Source: Verrucomicrobiota bacterium (lineage in GTDB: Bacteria > Verrucomicrobiota > Verrucomicrobiia > Opitutales > Opitutaceae). Taken from it: a stretch of DNA of 37,959 nucleotides. The position numbers and the translations under genes were made by a program. The stretch lies in assembly GCA_023446735.1 (NCBI GenBank), contig JAEXPQ010000158.1, forward strand, positions 1 to 37,959, given 5' to 3'. The notes beneath the pieces are model-generated. The model was not told the DNA's origin and did no database searches. It worked only from the letters and a program-made list of their open reading frames with translations. Of this stretch, positions 1-6,513 are shown piece after piece; within the stretch, counting starts at the first letter, position 1; each line of letters begins with the position of its first letter.

Positions 1-261
1 GCGGCAGAGCGCAGGTGGGCGGGCGGGGGCGGGGCGAGCGGCGGGGCGCCATCGTCTTGGCGACGGCCGGGACGGGGGGCGCGGAGTTTCGCGAGGGCGG
101 CGGCGGTCAGAGCGGCGGGGATGAAGCGGGCCTCGGGCTCCGGGCGGGCGAGCGTGGCGAGCGAGACGGTCCAGTCGCGGTTGGCGCGGAGGCGGCCGTC
201 GCCAATACGATGGCGCCCCGCCGCTCGCCCCGCACCCGACCGACCAACTGAGCTCTGCCGC
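1..261. other. Imperfect inverted repeat at the window edge, probable assembly fold-back
   Basis: Bases 1-69 are the reverse complement of 193-261 at 63 of 69 positions, around a 123-base unpaired centre. All six differences go the same way: where the right copy predicts T (five times) or A (once), the left copy has G or C, and five of them crowd at positions 11-28. The central bases read on the minus strand (191 down to 70) give an open frame that joins smoothly to the cytochrome reading frame at 194. The simplest explanation is that the true upstream sequence was attached in inverted orientation, with low-quality bases at the end. A real biological inverted repeat is possible but less likely. 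Confidence 0.75.
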
Positions 262-700
262 CTGTCTCCAGTGCCACGGCCAGCCAACCGTCATCGCCGG
301 ACTCGCGGTGCCCCAGATCAGCCACCCGCGCTACCCCAACTGTATCCAGTGTCACGTGTCCTCAGTTGGCCCCGCCAGCGGCTGGCGCACCCGCGCCGAG
401 GGCCTTTCCGATGGCAACTCCTTCGCCGGGAAAGCCCAGTCCGGCCAAGGCGCCCGCGCCTACGTCGGCGCCCCGCCCACGATCCCGCACACCACCTGGA
501 TGCGCGAGGACTGCATGAGCTGCCACGGCCCCGGCGGCACCGCCGCGCTGCGCACCTCGCACCCGAACCGCCAAAGCTGCACCCAGTGCCACGCGCCCGA
601 CGCCACGCTCGACAGCCATTTCGCCGCCGGCCTCCCGCCCCCGCTCCCCATCGCCGAGTGGAAGACCAACGCCCCCGCCGCCGCAACCGCCACCCGCTGA
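194..700 (+). CDS. NapB-like multiheme c-type cytochrome, 5' end missing
   Basis: Probable periplasmic electron-transfer cytochrome of a Nap-type nitrate reductase. The visible 168 residues hold four CxxCH haem sites: CLQCH, CIQCH, CMSCH and CTQCH. The layout is a module seen twice: GAPPxxPH, then CxxCH, then SHPxxxxCxQCH. It occurs first at about 212-355 and again at about 470-595. One such module resembles a whole NapB, the small diheme subunit of periplasmic nitrate reductase, so this protein looks like a tetrahaem tandem duplicate. The true start is not in this window in correct orientation: the minus strand of 70-191 seems to encode the preceding residues. The stop is TGA at 698-700. The NapB relationship is inferred from motif spacing; another small multihaem cytochrome family is possible. 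Confidence 0.75.
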   Translation, partial: GRRQYDGAPPLAPHPTDQLSSAACLQCHGQPTVIAGLAVPQISHPRYPNCIQCHVSSVGPASGWRTRAEGLSDGNSFAGKAQSGQGARAYVGAPPTIPHTTWMREDCMSCHGPGGTAALRTSHPNRQSCTQCHAPDATLDSHFAAGLPPPLPIAEWKTNAPAAATATR

Positions 701-728
701 CAACTTCGCCCGTACGCTCGCCCCGTAG

Positions 729-747
729 GTCCAGTCTCCGACTGGAC
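729..747. repeat. Short perfect hairpin, 8-bp stem
   Basis: GTCCAGTC, loop TCC, GACTGGAC lies 28 bases after the cytochrome stop. There is no T-run after it, so a classic intrinsic terminator is not supported. It looks like one of several dispersed hairpin elements in this genome. Confidence 0.6.
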
Positions 748-810
748 TCCCCGCGTAAGCGCCGACGCATCGGCCGTCGCCCAAACGCCCGGGCCACTTC
801 ACCAGCGGGA

Positions 811-838
811 AATCGCCAGTTCGAAATCGAAAACTCCG
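811..838. repeat. Degenerate heptamer repeat upstream of the ferredoxin gene
   Basis: Four 7-base units (AATCGCC, AGTTCGA, AATCGAA, AACTCCG) lie 23 bases before the GTG start at 862. The same type of unit occurs directly before the flavoprotein gene at 13231-13258 and inside two Nas genes. Confidence 0.5.
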
Positions 839-861
839 CCGACTCCGCCCACCTTCCGCCC

Positions 862-1332
862 GTGCCCTCGCCTCACGACCCGCGCGGCCTCACCCGCCGC
901 GACATGCTCGCCCGACTGTTTCACCCGGTGAAACGCGCCGCCGCCGCGGCCACCACTCCCGCGCCGGCCGTACCGGCACCGCCGTCCCCCCGCGTCCCCG
1001 CCGGCGAACGCGCACCGATCGTCCCGTATTCGACTATCGCCGTCATCGCCGGCCGCGAATGCCTCGCCTACCAAGGCACGAGCTGCACCACCTGTGTCGA
1101 ACGCTGCCCCGTGCCCGGCGCACTCGTGCTCCACCAGGGACTCCCGCGCGTCGAACCCTCCCTCTGCACCGGCTGCCGCATCTGCCACGAGGTCTGCCCC
1201 GCGCCCGGCCTCGCCATCCGCCTCGTGCCGCGCCCGCCCGGCCTGCCCCCGCCCGCCACCACCGCCGCGCCTTCGACCCACTCGCCCTTTCCGGTCCTGC
1301 AACCGCCCGCGCCCCCGGCGCCGCATGGCTGA
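862..1332 (+). CDS. Two-cluster 4Fe-4S ferredoxin-type protein, NapF-like
   Basis: A 156-residue iron-sulfur protein. Near the N-terminus is a paired-arginine segment (GLTRRDMLARLF) like that at the start of NapF proteins, followed by an Ala/Pro-rich linker. Two cysteine groups follow: C-x7-CTTCVERCP and CTGCRICHEVCP, enough for two [4Fe-4S] clusters. NapF proteins are cytoplasmic and help load or maturate the NapA catalytic subunit, which fits the neighbouring NapB-like gene. The GTG at 862 is chosen because it keeps the paired arginines; the ATG at 904 is an alternative that would remove them. The C-terminus is Pro-rich and its last 8 bases overlap the next gene. The ferredoxin fold is clear; the NapF assignment is moderate. 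Confidence 0.7.
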   Translation: MPSPHDPRGLTRRDMLARLFHPVKRAAAAATTPAPAVPAPPSPRVPAGERAPIVPYSTIAVIAGRECLAYQGTSCTTCVERCPVPGALVLHQGLPRVEPSLCTGCRICHEVCPAPGLAIRLVPRPPGLPPPATTAAPSTHSPFPVLQPPAPPAPHG

Positions 1333-1639
1333 TCCCGCTCCCCAGCTCCCCGCGCTCGCGCAGGCGGTGCTCGATCCCGCGACGCTCGACGCGCTCTTCC
1401 GCGACCTCGCCGCCTGCACCGAGATCCTCGCCGTGGTACCGAGAACTGCAGCACAGACGATGACCGCTCCCTTGCCGATCGATCTTGCCACTGCCCGCGC
1501 CGGACTCGCCTCCGGCCAATTCCGCGGCGTGCAGGTCCGGTACCGCTACGAATCCAAGGAGTGGTGCGACACCCTTCTCGCCACCTCGGCCGGCGTCCGC
1601 CTCGTCCGCGTCTGTACCGACGACGCCCGCGGCGCGTAG
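1325..1639 (+). CDS. Unknown 104-residue protein in the nap-like cluster
   Basis: Begins with ATG inside the last 8 bases of the ferredoxin gene and ends with TAG at 1637-1639, so the two are probably translationally coupled. The protein has a helical N-terminal half (DPATLDALFRDLAACTEI) and a C-terminal half that reads like a small beta-rich module (GVQVRYRYESKEWCDTLL, then GVRLVRV). It has two cysteines and no signal peptide or membrane segment. The length would suit NapD, the NapA signal-peptide chaperone, but the sequence does not resemble NapD as I know it. I do not recognise the family. Codon use matches neighbouring genes, and position suggests an accessory role in nitrate reductase maturation or regulation. 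Confidence 0.65.
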   Translation: MADPAPQLPALAQAVLDPATLDALFRDLAACTEILAVVPRTAAQTMTAPLPIDLATARAGLASGQFRGVQVRYRYESKEWCDTLLATSAGVRLVRVCTDDARGA

Positions 1640-1758
1640 AAGCCTCCGCCGGCGCTTGCGGGGGGACGTGCTTGCCCCCCAACCGCGTCGTGGACTCCGC
1701 TCACGACAACACCTCTATCGTCCGTGGAGCAACGCCGTCTGCGACTGCTCCCACCCAC

Positions 1759-1782
1759 GACCGCGTCGGGGACAACGCGGTC
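1759..1782. terminator. Perfect hairpin between converging genes, possible terminator
   Basis: GACCGCGT, loop CGGGGACA, ACGCGGTC lies in the 182-base gap between the unknown small gene and the leftward LysR gene. Convergent position suits a bidirectional terminator, but no T-run follows on either side. The same gap (1652-1700) holds a decayed copy of the GACCCGCTTG-type repeat found around the porin gene. Confidence 0.35.
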
Positions 1783-1821
1783 CACCTCGCTCCAGCTCCT
1801 GAGCGAAGCCCCCACCGCCGC

Positions 1822-2736
1822 CTACGCCCCCGGGGCCAGTGCCTCCACGATACTGTGACACAGCCCCACGAACGTCTCCTCGCCCAGCGAGAGCCGCCGG
1901 TGCGCCAGGTGCACGATCGCCCAGCGGCGCTTCAGCGGACGCCGCCCGAGCGACAGGCTGTGCAGGCGCCCTGCCGACAGCTCGTCGCGCACGATCCACG
2001 GCGCGAAGATCCCCGCGCCCACGCCGGCCTTCACGAGCTCCTTCATCGCCTCCACGCTGCCGAGCTCGATCGCGTTGTTAGCCACGATCCCCTCGCGCCG
2101 AAAATGCTCCACCACCAGCGCGGAGGTGCGCGACGTCTTGTTGTAGAGGATCAGCGTCTCCTCCGCGAGTTGCTCGCGCGTCGCCTTGCCGGCCTGCGCC
2201 CACGGGTGCATCGGCCCGACCATCAGCCGCAACTCGTCCTCGAAAAGCGGTATCACCTCCATCTCGCGGTCGTCCTCCGGCGCGATCGTGATCGCCAGAT
2301 CGATGCTGCCGCGCCGCAGCAGCTCCAGCTGCGCCGGCTGGTCGCCCGGCTCGATGCGGATCGCGCATTTCGGAAAACTCTGGCGGAATTCGCGCAGCGC
2401 CGTCGGCAGGATGTGCTGACACGCCGTCACGCTGCCGCCCACGCGCAACCGGCCGTGACCCCAGTTGGTCAGATCCTCCAGCTCGCTGCGGGCGCGCTCC
2501 ATTTCGCGCAGCACCAGCTCCGCGCGCTGCAAAAATTGCTCACCATGGTGCGTGAGCGCCACGCGCCGGCCCACGCGATCGAGTAGGCGACAGCCCACGT
2601 CCTCCTCGAGAGCCCGCAGCGCATGGCTCACCGCGCTCTGCGTGAGATGCAGGTCCTTCGCCGCCAGTGTGAAGCTCTGCCGTCGCGCCACGGCCACAAA
2701 CGCCTGCAGTTGCCGGCTGTCCAGCGCGCGATTCAT
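1822..2736 (-). CDS. LysR-family transcriptional regulator, probable control of nitrate assimilation
   Basis: A 304-residue DNA-binding regulator of normal LysR length. Residues about 6-65 form the winged helix-turn-helix, with the typical stretch LTQSAVSHALRALEEDVGC followed by LLDRVGRRVALTHHGEQFL. The rest is the two-lobed effector-binding domain (SIDLAITIAPEDD, VEAMKELVKAGVGAGIFAPW). It is transcribed away from the nitrate transport operon, sharing the 138-base gap 2737-2874, the classic layout for a LysR protein controlling its divergent neighbour. NtcB, Nac and Cbl are LysR proteins of nitrogen or sulfur assimilation; I cannot say which it is closest to. The inverted repeats at 2781-2811 and 11325-11355 are its likely binding sites. 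Confidence 0.9.
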   Translation of the reverse strand: MNRALDSRQLQAFVAVARRQSFTLAAKDLHLTQSAVSHALRALEEDVGCRLLDRVGRRVALTHHGEQFLQRAELVLREMERARSELEDLTNWGHGRLRVGGSVTACQHILPTALREFRQSFPKCAIRIEPGDQPAQLELLRRGSIDLAITIAPEDDREMEVIPLFEDELRLMVGPMHPWAQAGKATREQLAEETLILYNKTSRTSALVVEHFRREGIVANNAIELGSVEAMKELVKAGVGAGIFAPWIVRDELSAGRLHSLSLGRRPLKRRWAIVHLAHRRLSLGEETFVGLCHSIVEALAPGA

Positions 2737-2780
2737 CGCGTCCTCCCGCGGTCGGCCCCACGACTGACGCCGGTTTCCGA

Positions 2781-2811
2781 ATGAGCTTCCTTCATCGTTT
2801 CCATGAGAAAC
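2781..2811. promoter_or_regulatory. Tandem inverted-repeat operator upstream of the nitrate transport operon
   Basis: Box 1 is ATGAGCTTCCTTCAT (2781-2795), a near-palindrome with the T-N11-A spacing typical of LysR sites. After one base comes box 2, GTTTCCATGAGAAAC (2797-2811), with perfect 5-base arms. The pair ends 63 bases before the start at 2875. The same two boxes with the same 15-1-15 geometry stand before the nitrite reductase gene. Binding by the divergent LysR protein is an inference. Confidence 0.65.
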
Positions 2812-2874
2812 ATGAACAGCACGACTTGGGCCAAACGCCCCCTGCTGGCATGACCCGGGCTGAGAGCGCGGCAC

Positions 2875-3918
2875 ATGTCCACCGCCCGCCACGCCCTCCG
2901 CGCTCCGCTTGAGATCGGCCTCCTTCCGCTCACCGACGCCGCCCCGCTCTTCGTCGCCCGTGAGCTCGGCCTCTTCGCGCGCCACGGCCTCAACGTGAGT
3001 CTCCGCCGGGAGGTCGGCTGGGCCACGCTGCGCGACAAGCTTCTCTTCGGCGAACTCCACGCCGCCCACGCGCTCGCGCCCATGCTCTGGGCCACCACCC
3101 TCGGCCTGTCCGGACCGCACGGCGACGTGCTCACCGCCTTCGTCCTCAACCTCAACGGCAACGCCCTCACGCTCTCCCACGCGCTGCGCGAGGCCGGCGT
3201 GAGCGACCCCGCCTCGCTGCGCGCCTTCGCCCGCGCCCGCACCGGCGAGCGCAAGCTCACCTTCGGCATCGTCTACCGCTTCTCCTCCCACCACCTCCTC
3301 CTGCGCAACTGGCTTCACTCCGCCGGCCTCGATCCCGAGCGCGACGTGCGCATCGTCGTCGTCCCGCCGCCGCAGATGGCCCGCAATCTCGCCGCCGGCA
3401 ACCTCGATGGTTTCTGCGCCGGCGAACCCTGGAACTCCCTCGCCATCGCCCGCGGCCACGGCTGGAGCCCGACCTGGAGCGCCGTCTTCGCCCCCGGCCA
3501 TATCGAGAAAGTCCTCATGGTCCGCCGCGATTTCGCCGAACAACGCGCCGACGCCCACCTCGCGCTCCTCGCCGCGCTGGACGAGGCCGCCGCCTGGTGC
3601 GACGAGCCGCAGAACCGCTCCGGCCTCGCCAACCTGCTCGCCCAACCGGCCTGCCTCAACCAGCCGCTGGAGTTCGTCGCTCCCGCCCTCGAGGGCGCCT
3701 TCGCCACCGGCCTCGGCCGCGAGTCCGTACCCGATTTCCTGATCTACCACTGCGGCGGCGCCAACGTGCCCACTGTCGAGCGCGCCCGCGCCCTCCAGGC
3801 CGAGCTCGTCGCCGCCGGCCTCGTCCCCGCCGAGGTCGCCCCCGCCGACCTCCCCGCCCGCCTCTTCCGCGAGGACCTCTACCGCGCCGCCCTCGGCCAC
3901 ACCCTCGCCACCGCCTGA
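2875..3918 (+). CDS. Cytoplasmic NrtA-like (NasS-like) nitrate-binding protein
   Basis: A 347-residue protein of the NrtA/CmpA periplasmic-binding fold without any signal peptide: the family's first strand (LEIGLLPLTDAAPLFVARE) starts at residue 12. Typical NrtA landmarks remain: a Trp in GWATLRDKLLFGEL, LNGN, a His in the SSHHLLLRNWL segment, PPPQMARNLAAGNLDGFCAGEPWN, and a Lys in HIEKVL. These align with regions that hold the nitrate ligands in NrtA, so anion binding is plausible. Signal-less NrtA relatives are known as NasS, a nitrate/nitrite sensor that works with the RNA-binding antiterminator NasT; no NasT-like (ANTAR) gene is visible here. It is the first gene after the tandem operator and lies 25 bases before nrtA. 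Sensing is inferred. Confidence 0.8.
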   Translation: MSTARHALRAPLEIGLLPLTDAAPLFVARELGLFARHGLNVSLRREVGWATLRDKLLFGELHAAHALAPMLWATTLGLSGPHGDVLTAFVLNLNGNALTLSHALREAGVSDPASLRAFARARTGERKLTFGIVYRFSSHHLLLRNWLHSAGLDPERDVRIVVVPPPQMARNLAAGNLDGFCAGEPWNSLAIARGHGWSPTWSAVFAPGHIEKVLMVRRDFAEQRADAHLALLAALDEAAAWCDEPQNRSGLANLLAQPACLNQPLEFVAPALEGAFATGLGRESVPDFLIYHCGGANVPTVERARALQAELVAAGLVPAEVAPADLPARLFREDLYRAALGHTLATA

Positions 3919-3943
3919 CCGCCAACCCGCCGCACACTCTACC

Positions 3944-5296
3944 ATGATCCACCACCACATGCTCGACCCTCGCACCCGCCGTTTCGCCGCCGGCTTGCTC
4001 GCCCTCGGCACCACTCTCGGCACCGCGCTCGCCGCCCTCGCCGCGCCCGAGAAGGAGGAGCTCAAGTTCGGCTTCATCAAACTCACCGACTGCGCCCCGC
4101 TGGTCATCGCCAAGGAAAAGAGCTTCTTCGAGGACGAAGGCCTCTTCGTCACCGTCGAGGCCCAGGCCAACTGGAAGATCCTCCTCGACCGCGTCATCAC
4201 CGGTGAGCTCGACGGCGCCCACATGCTCGCCGGCCAGCCGCTCGCCGCCACCATCGGCTTCGGCACCAAGGCCCACGTCGTCACCGCCTTCTCGATGGAT
4301 CTCAACGGCAACGGCGTGACCGTCGCCAAGGCGGTCTGGGACGAGATGCTCGCCGCCGATCCCGCCCTCGCCGCCACGCCCACCCCGCGCCCCATCAAGG
4401 CCGACGCGCTCAAGCCGGTCGTCGCTCGCGCCAAGGCCGAGGGCAACCCGCTCAAGCTCGGGATGGTCTTCCCCGTCTCGACCCACAACTACGAACTGCG
4501 CTACTGGCTCGCCGCCGGCGGCATCCACCCCGGATTCTACACCGCCGGCGACACCACCGGCACCGCCGAGGGCGACGTTCTCATCTCCGTCACCCCGCCG
4601 CCGCAGATGCCCGCCACCCTCGCCCAAGGCACCATCCACGGCTTCTGCGTGGGCGAACCCTGGAACCAGCAGGCCGTCGCGAAGGGCATCGGCGTTTCGG
4701 TGATCACCGACGTCGAGATCTGGAGGAACAATCCCGAGAAGGTCTTCGGTGTCACCGCCGCCTGGGCCGAGAAGCATCCGGAGACCCACCTCGCCGTCGT
4801 TAAGGCGCTCATCCGCGCCGGTCAATGGCTCGACGCCTCGCCCGAGAACCGCGTCGAAGCCTGCCGCATCCTCTCCCGCCCCGAGTACGTCGGCGCCGAT
4901 TTCCAGATCATCGCCAACAGCATGACCGGCACCTGGGCCTACTCTCCCGCGGACAAGCGCCCCCTGCCCGACTTCAACGTCTTCTTCCGCCACTTCGCTA
5001 CGTACCCGTACTACAGCGACGCCGTCTGGTACCTCACCCAGATGCGTCGCTGGGGCCAGATCGGCGAGGCCAAGCCCGACGCCTGGTACGAGGAGACCGC
5101 GAAGTCCGTCTACAAGCCCGACACCTATCGCGCCGCCGCCGCCGCGCTCGTCGCCGAGGGCAAGCTGAAGGCCGAGGACATCCCGACGACCGACGGCTAC
5201 AAGGCGCCCACTGCCGAGTTCATCGACGGCCTCACCTACGACGGTCGCAAGCCCAACGACTACCTCCGCCAGTTCACCATCGGCCGCAAGGACTGA
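3944..5296 (+). CDS. nrtA: Nitrate ABC transporter substrate-binding protein NrtA
   Basis: A 450-residue extracytoplasmic solute-binding protein that captures nitrate (possibly nitrite) for the NrtBCD importer. A signal peptide is visible: RTRR, then a hydrophobic stretch (FAAGLLALGTTLGTALAAL) ending near AAPEKEE at about residue 35. The mature part has the NrtA landmarks KLTDCAPLVIAKEK, QANWKILLDRVITGELDG, MDLNGNGVTVAK, STHNYELRYWLAAGG, PPPQMPATLAQGTIHGFC and NNPEKVFGV. Bicarbonate-binding CmpA is a close relative; the adjoining nitrate and nitrite reductase genes favour nitrate. The ATG at 3944 is used; another in-frame ATG at 3959 would also keep the signal peptide. The 223-base gap that follows contains hairpins that could reduce downstream expression relative to this abundant protein. 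Confidence 0.92.
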   Translation: MIHHHMLDPRTRRFAAGLLALGTTLGTALAALAAPEKEELKFGFIKLTDCAPLVIAKEKSFFEDEGLFVTVEAQANWKILLDRVITGELDGAHMLAGQPLAATIGFGTKAHVVTAFSMDLNGNGVTVAKAVWDEMLAADPALAATPTPRPIKADALKPVVARAKAEGNPLKLGMVFPVSTHNYELRYWLAAGGIHPGFYTAGDTTGTAEGDVLISVTPPPQMPATLAQGTIHGFCVGEPWNQQAVAKGIGVSVITDVEIWRNNPEKVFGVTAAWAEKHPETHLAVVKALIRAGQWLDASPENRVEACRILSRPEYVGADFQIIANSMTGTWAYSPADKRPLPDFNVFFRHFATYPYYSDAVWYLTQMRRWGQIGEAKPDAWYEETAKSVYKPDTYRAAAAALVAEGKLKAEDIPTTDGYKAPTAEFIDGLTYDGRKPNDYLRQFTIGRKD

Positions 5297-5519
5297 GCCG
5301 CGACCGTTGGACGGTGACCGGTTTCCGGTGGCCAGTGGACTGTAACCAGTAATCGGCCACTCGCTCCCGTCCCCGTCCACCGACCTTGCCCCGCTCTTCC
5401 CCGTAGCTGGATCGCGCAGCGATTCAGCTCCTCCGCCGGTGGGGCGGGCTTTACGCCCGCCAATCTGACTCCGCCCGCCCTCACTTCCTCTGTCCCTCCT
5501 TCCCTCACTCCCTCCGCCC
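5297..5519. repeat. Gap between nrtA and nrtB with two consecutive hairpins
   Basis: No gene is seen. Hairpin one is AGCTGGATCGC / GCGATTCAGCT (5405-5415 and 5419-5429, loop GCA, one mismatch). Hairpin two is GGCGGGC / GCCCGCC (5443-5449 and 5455-5461, loop TTTAC) and belongs to a family seen again near the porin. Inside an operon such structures can stabilise upstream mRNA or attenuate transcription; no T-run supports strict termination. Confidence 0.6.
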
Positions 5520-6497
5520 ATGTCCGACTCCGCCACCACCTCCAGCCCGCCCTTCCGCGCCCGCTTCGATGCCTTCATCGTCGCGACCCTGCGCAACGTC
5601 GGCCTGCCCGCGCTCGGCGTGGCCGTGTTCCTCGGCCTGTGGTCGCTCGCCGCCTCCCGGATCCAGGTCAGCTTCGGTGCCCTCCCCGGCCCGAGCGCCG
5701 TACTCGCCGAGGTCGGCAACCTCTGGCGCGACCACACCGAGGAGCGCGCCCGCGAGGACGCCTTCTACACCCGCCAAGCCGACCGCAAGAAGGCCTTCCT
5801 CGCCAAGACGCCCGCCGGCGAGTGGAAGGATCGCAAATACGCCGGCCGCCCCACGTTTCTCGACCAGATCGCGACCAGCCTGAAGACTGTCTTCACCGGC
5901 TTCGTGCTCGCCTCCCTCGTCGCCGTCCCGCTCGGGATCCTGTGCGGCCTGAGCCGGAACTTCAACCTGGCGATCAACGTCTTTGTCCAGCTCTTCAAGC
6001 CCGTCTCGCCGCTCGCGTGGCTGCCGATCGTGATGATCCTCGTCAGCGCGCTCTACAACCCGGCCGACCCGCTCTTCGAAAAGGCGTTCATCAGCTCCGC
6101 GGTAGTCGTCGCCCTCTGCTCGCTCTGGCCCACGCTCATCAACACCGCCGTCGGCGTGGCCTCGATCGACCCGGACTTCCTCAATGTCGCCAAGGTCCTG
6201 CGACTGAGCTGGCCCGCCAAGGTCGCCAAGATCGTGCTGCCCGCCGCGCTCCCGATGATCTTCACCGGCCTGCGCCTCTCGCTCGGCGTGGGCTGGATGG
6301 TGCTCATCGCCGCCGAGATGCTCGCGCAAAACCCGGGCCTCGGGAAGTTCGTCTGGGACATGTTCCAGAACGGCAGCAGCCAGACCCTCGCCCAGATCAT
6401 GGTCGCCGTGTTCACCATCGGCGCCATCGGCTTTGCCCTCGACCGCATCATGCTCTCCCTCCAACGCGCCGTGAGCTTCGGCCGCGCCGCCCAATGA
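5520..6497 (+). CDS. nrtB: Nitrate ABC transporter permease NrtB
   Basis: A 325-residue inner-membrane permease of the NrtB/SsuC/TauC family that would form the nitrate channel. One membrane helix near residues 25-47 (LPALGVAVFLGLWSLAA) is followed by a charged soluble segment of about 60 residues (EERAREDAFYTRQADRKKAF). A block of further membrane helices follows (VFTGFVLASLVAVPLGILCG, SPLAWLPIVMILVSALY, AVVVALCSLWPTLI and a C-terminal one). The cytoplasmic coupling region lies around VLPAALPMIFTGLRLSLGVG and AAEMLAQNPGLGKFVWD. As far as I know, a charged insert after the first helix is common in NrtB. It sits 16 bases before the second NrtA-like gene and is likely cotranscribed with it and both ATPases. 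Confidence 0.92.
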   Translation: MSDSATTSSPPFRARFDAFIVATLRNVGLPALGVAVFLGLWSLAASRIQVSFGALPGPSAVLAEVGNLWRDHTEERAREDAFYTRQADRKKAFLAKTPAGEWKDRKYAGRPTFLDQIATSLKTVFTGFVLASLVAVPLGILCGLSRNFNLAINVFVQLFKPVSPLAWLPIVMILVSALYNPADPLFEKAFISSAVVVALCSLWPTLINTAVGVASIDPDFLNVAKVLRLSWPAKVAKIVLPAALPMIFTGLRLSLGVGWMVLIAAEMLAQNPGLGKFVWDMFQNGSSQTLAQIMVAVFTIGAIGFALDRIMLSLQRAVSFGRAAQ

Positions 6498-6513
6498 GCC
6501 CGCCACTCTCCCC

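Noticed and set aside
15..251. Small open frames on both strands at the left edge
   Set aside because: They lie in the fold-back inverted repeat and have no recognisable product; only the cytochrome frame from 194 is supported.
1325..1639. NapD assignment for the small protein
   Set aside because: Size and context fit, but the sequence does not show the NapD pattern as I know it, so it is left unnamed.
2796..2874. NasT-type leader RNA before the first NasS-like gene
   Set aside because: The space between the operator and the start is only 63 bases, with no pair of hairpins or terminator of the kind NasT binds.
1822..4488. Minus-strand open frame of 888 codons
   Set aside because: Only the part from 2736 down to 1822 is a real LysR gene. 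The rest is antisense to the signal-less NrtA-like gene and nrtA, with low-complexity Gly/Ala/Glu composition typical of the complement of high-GC genes.
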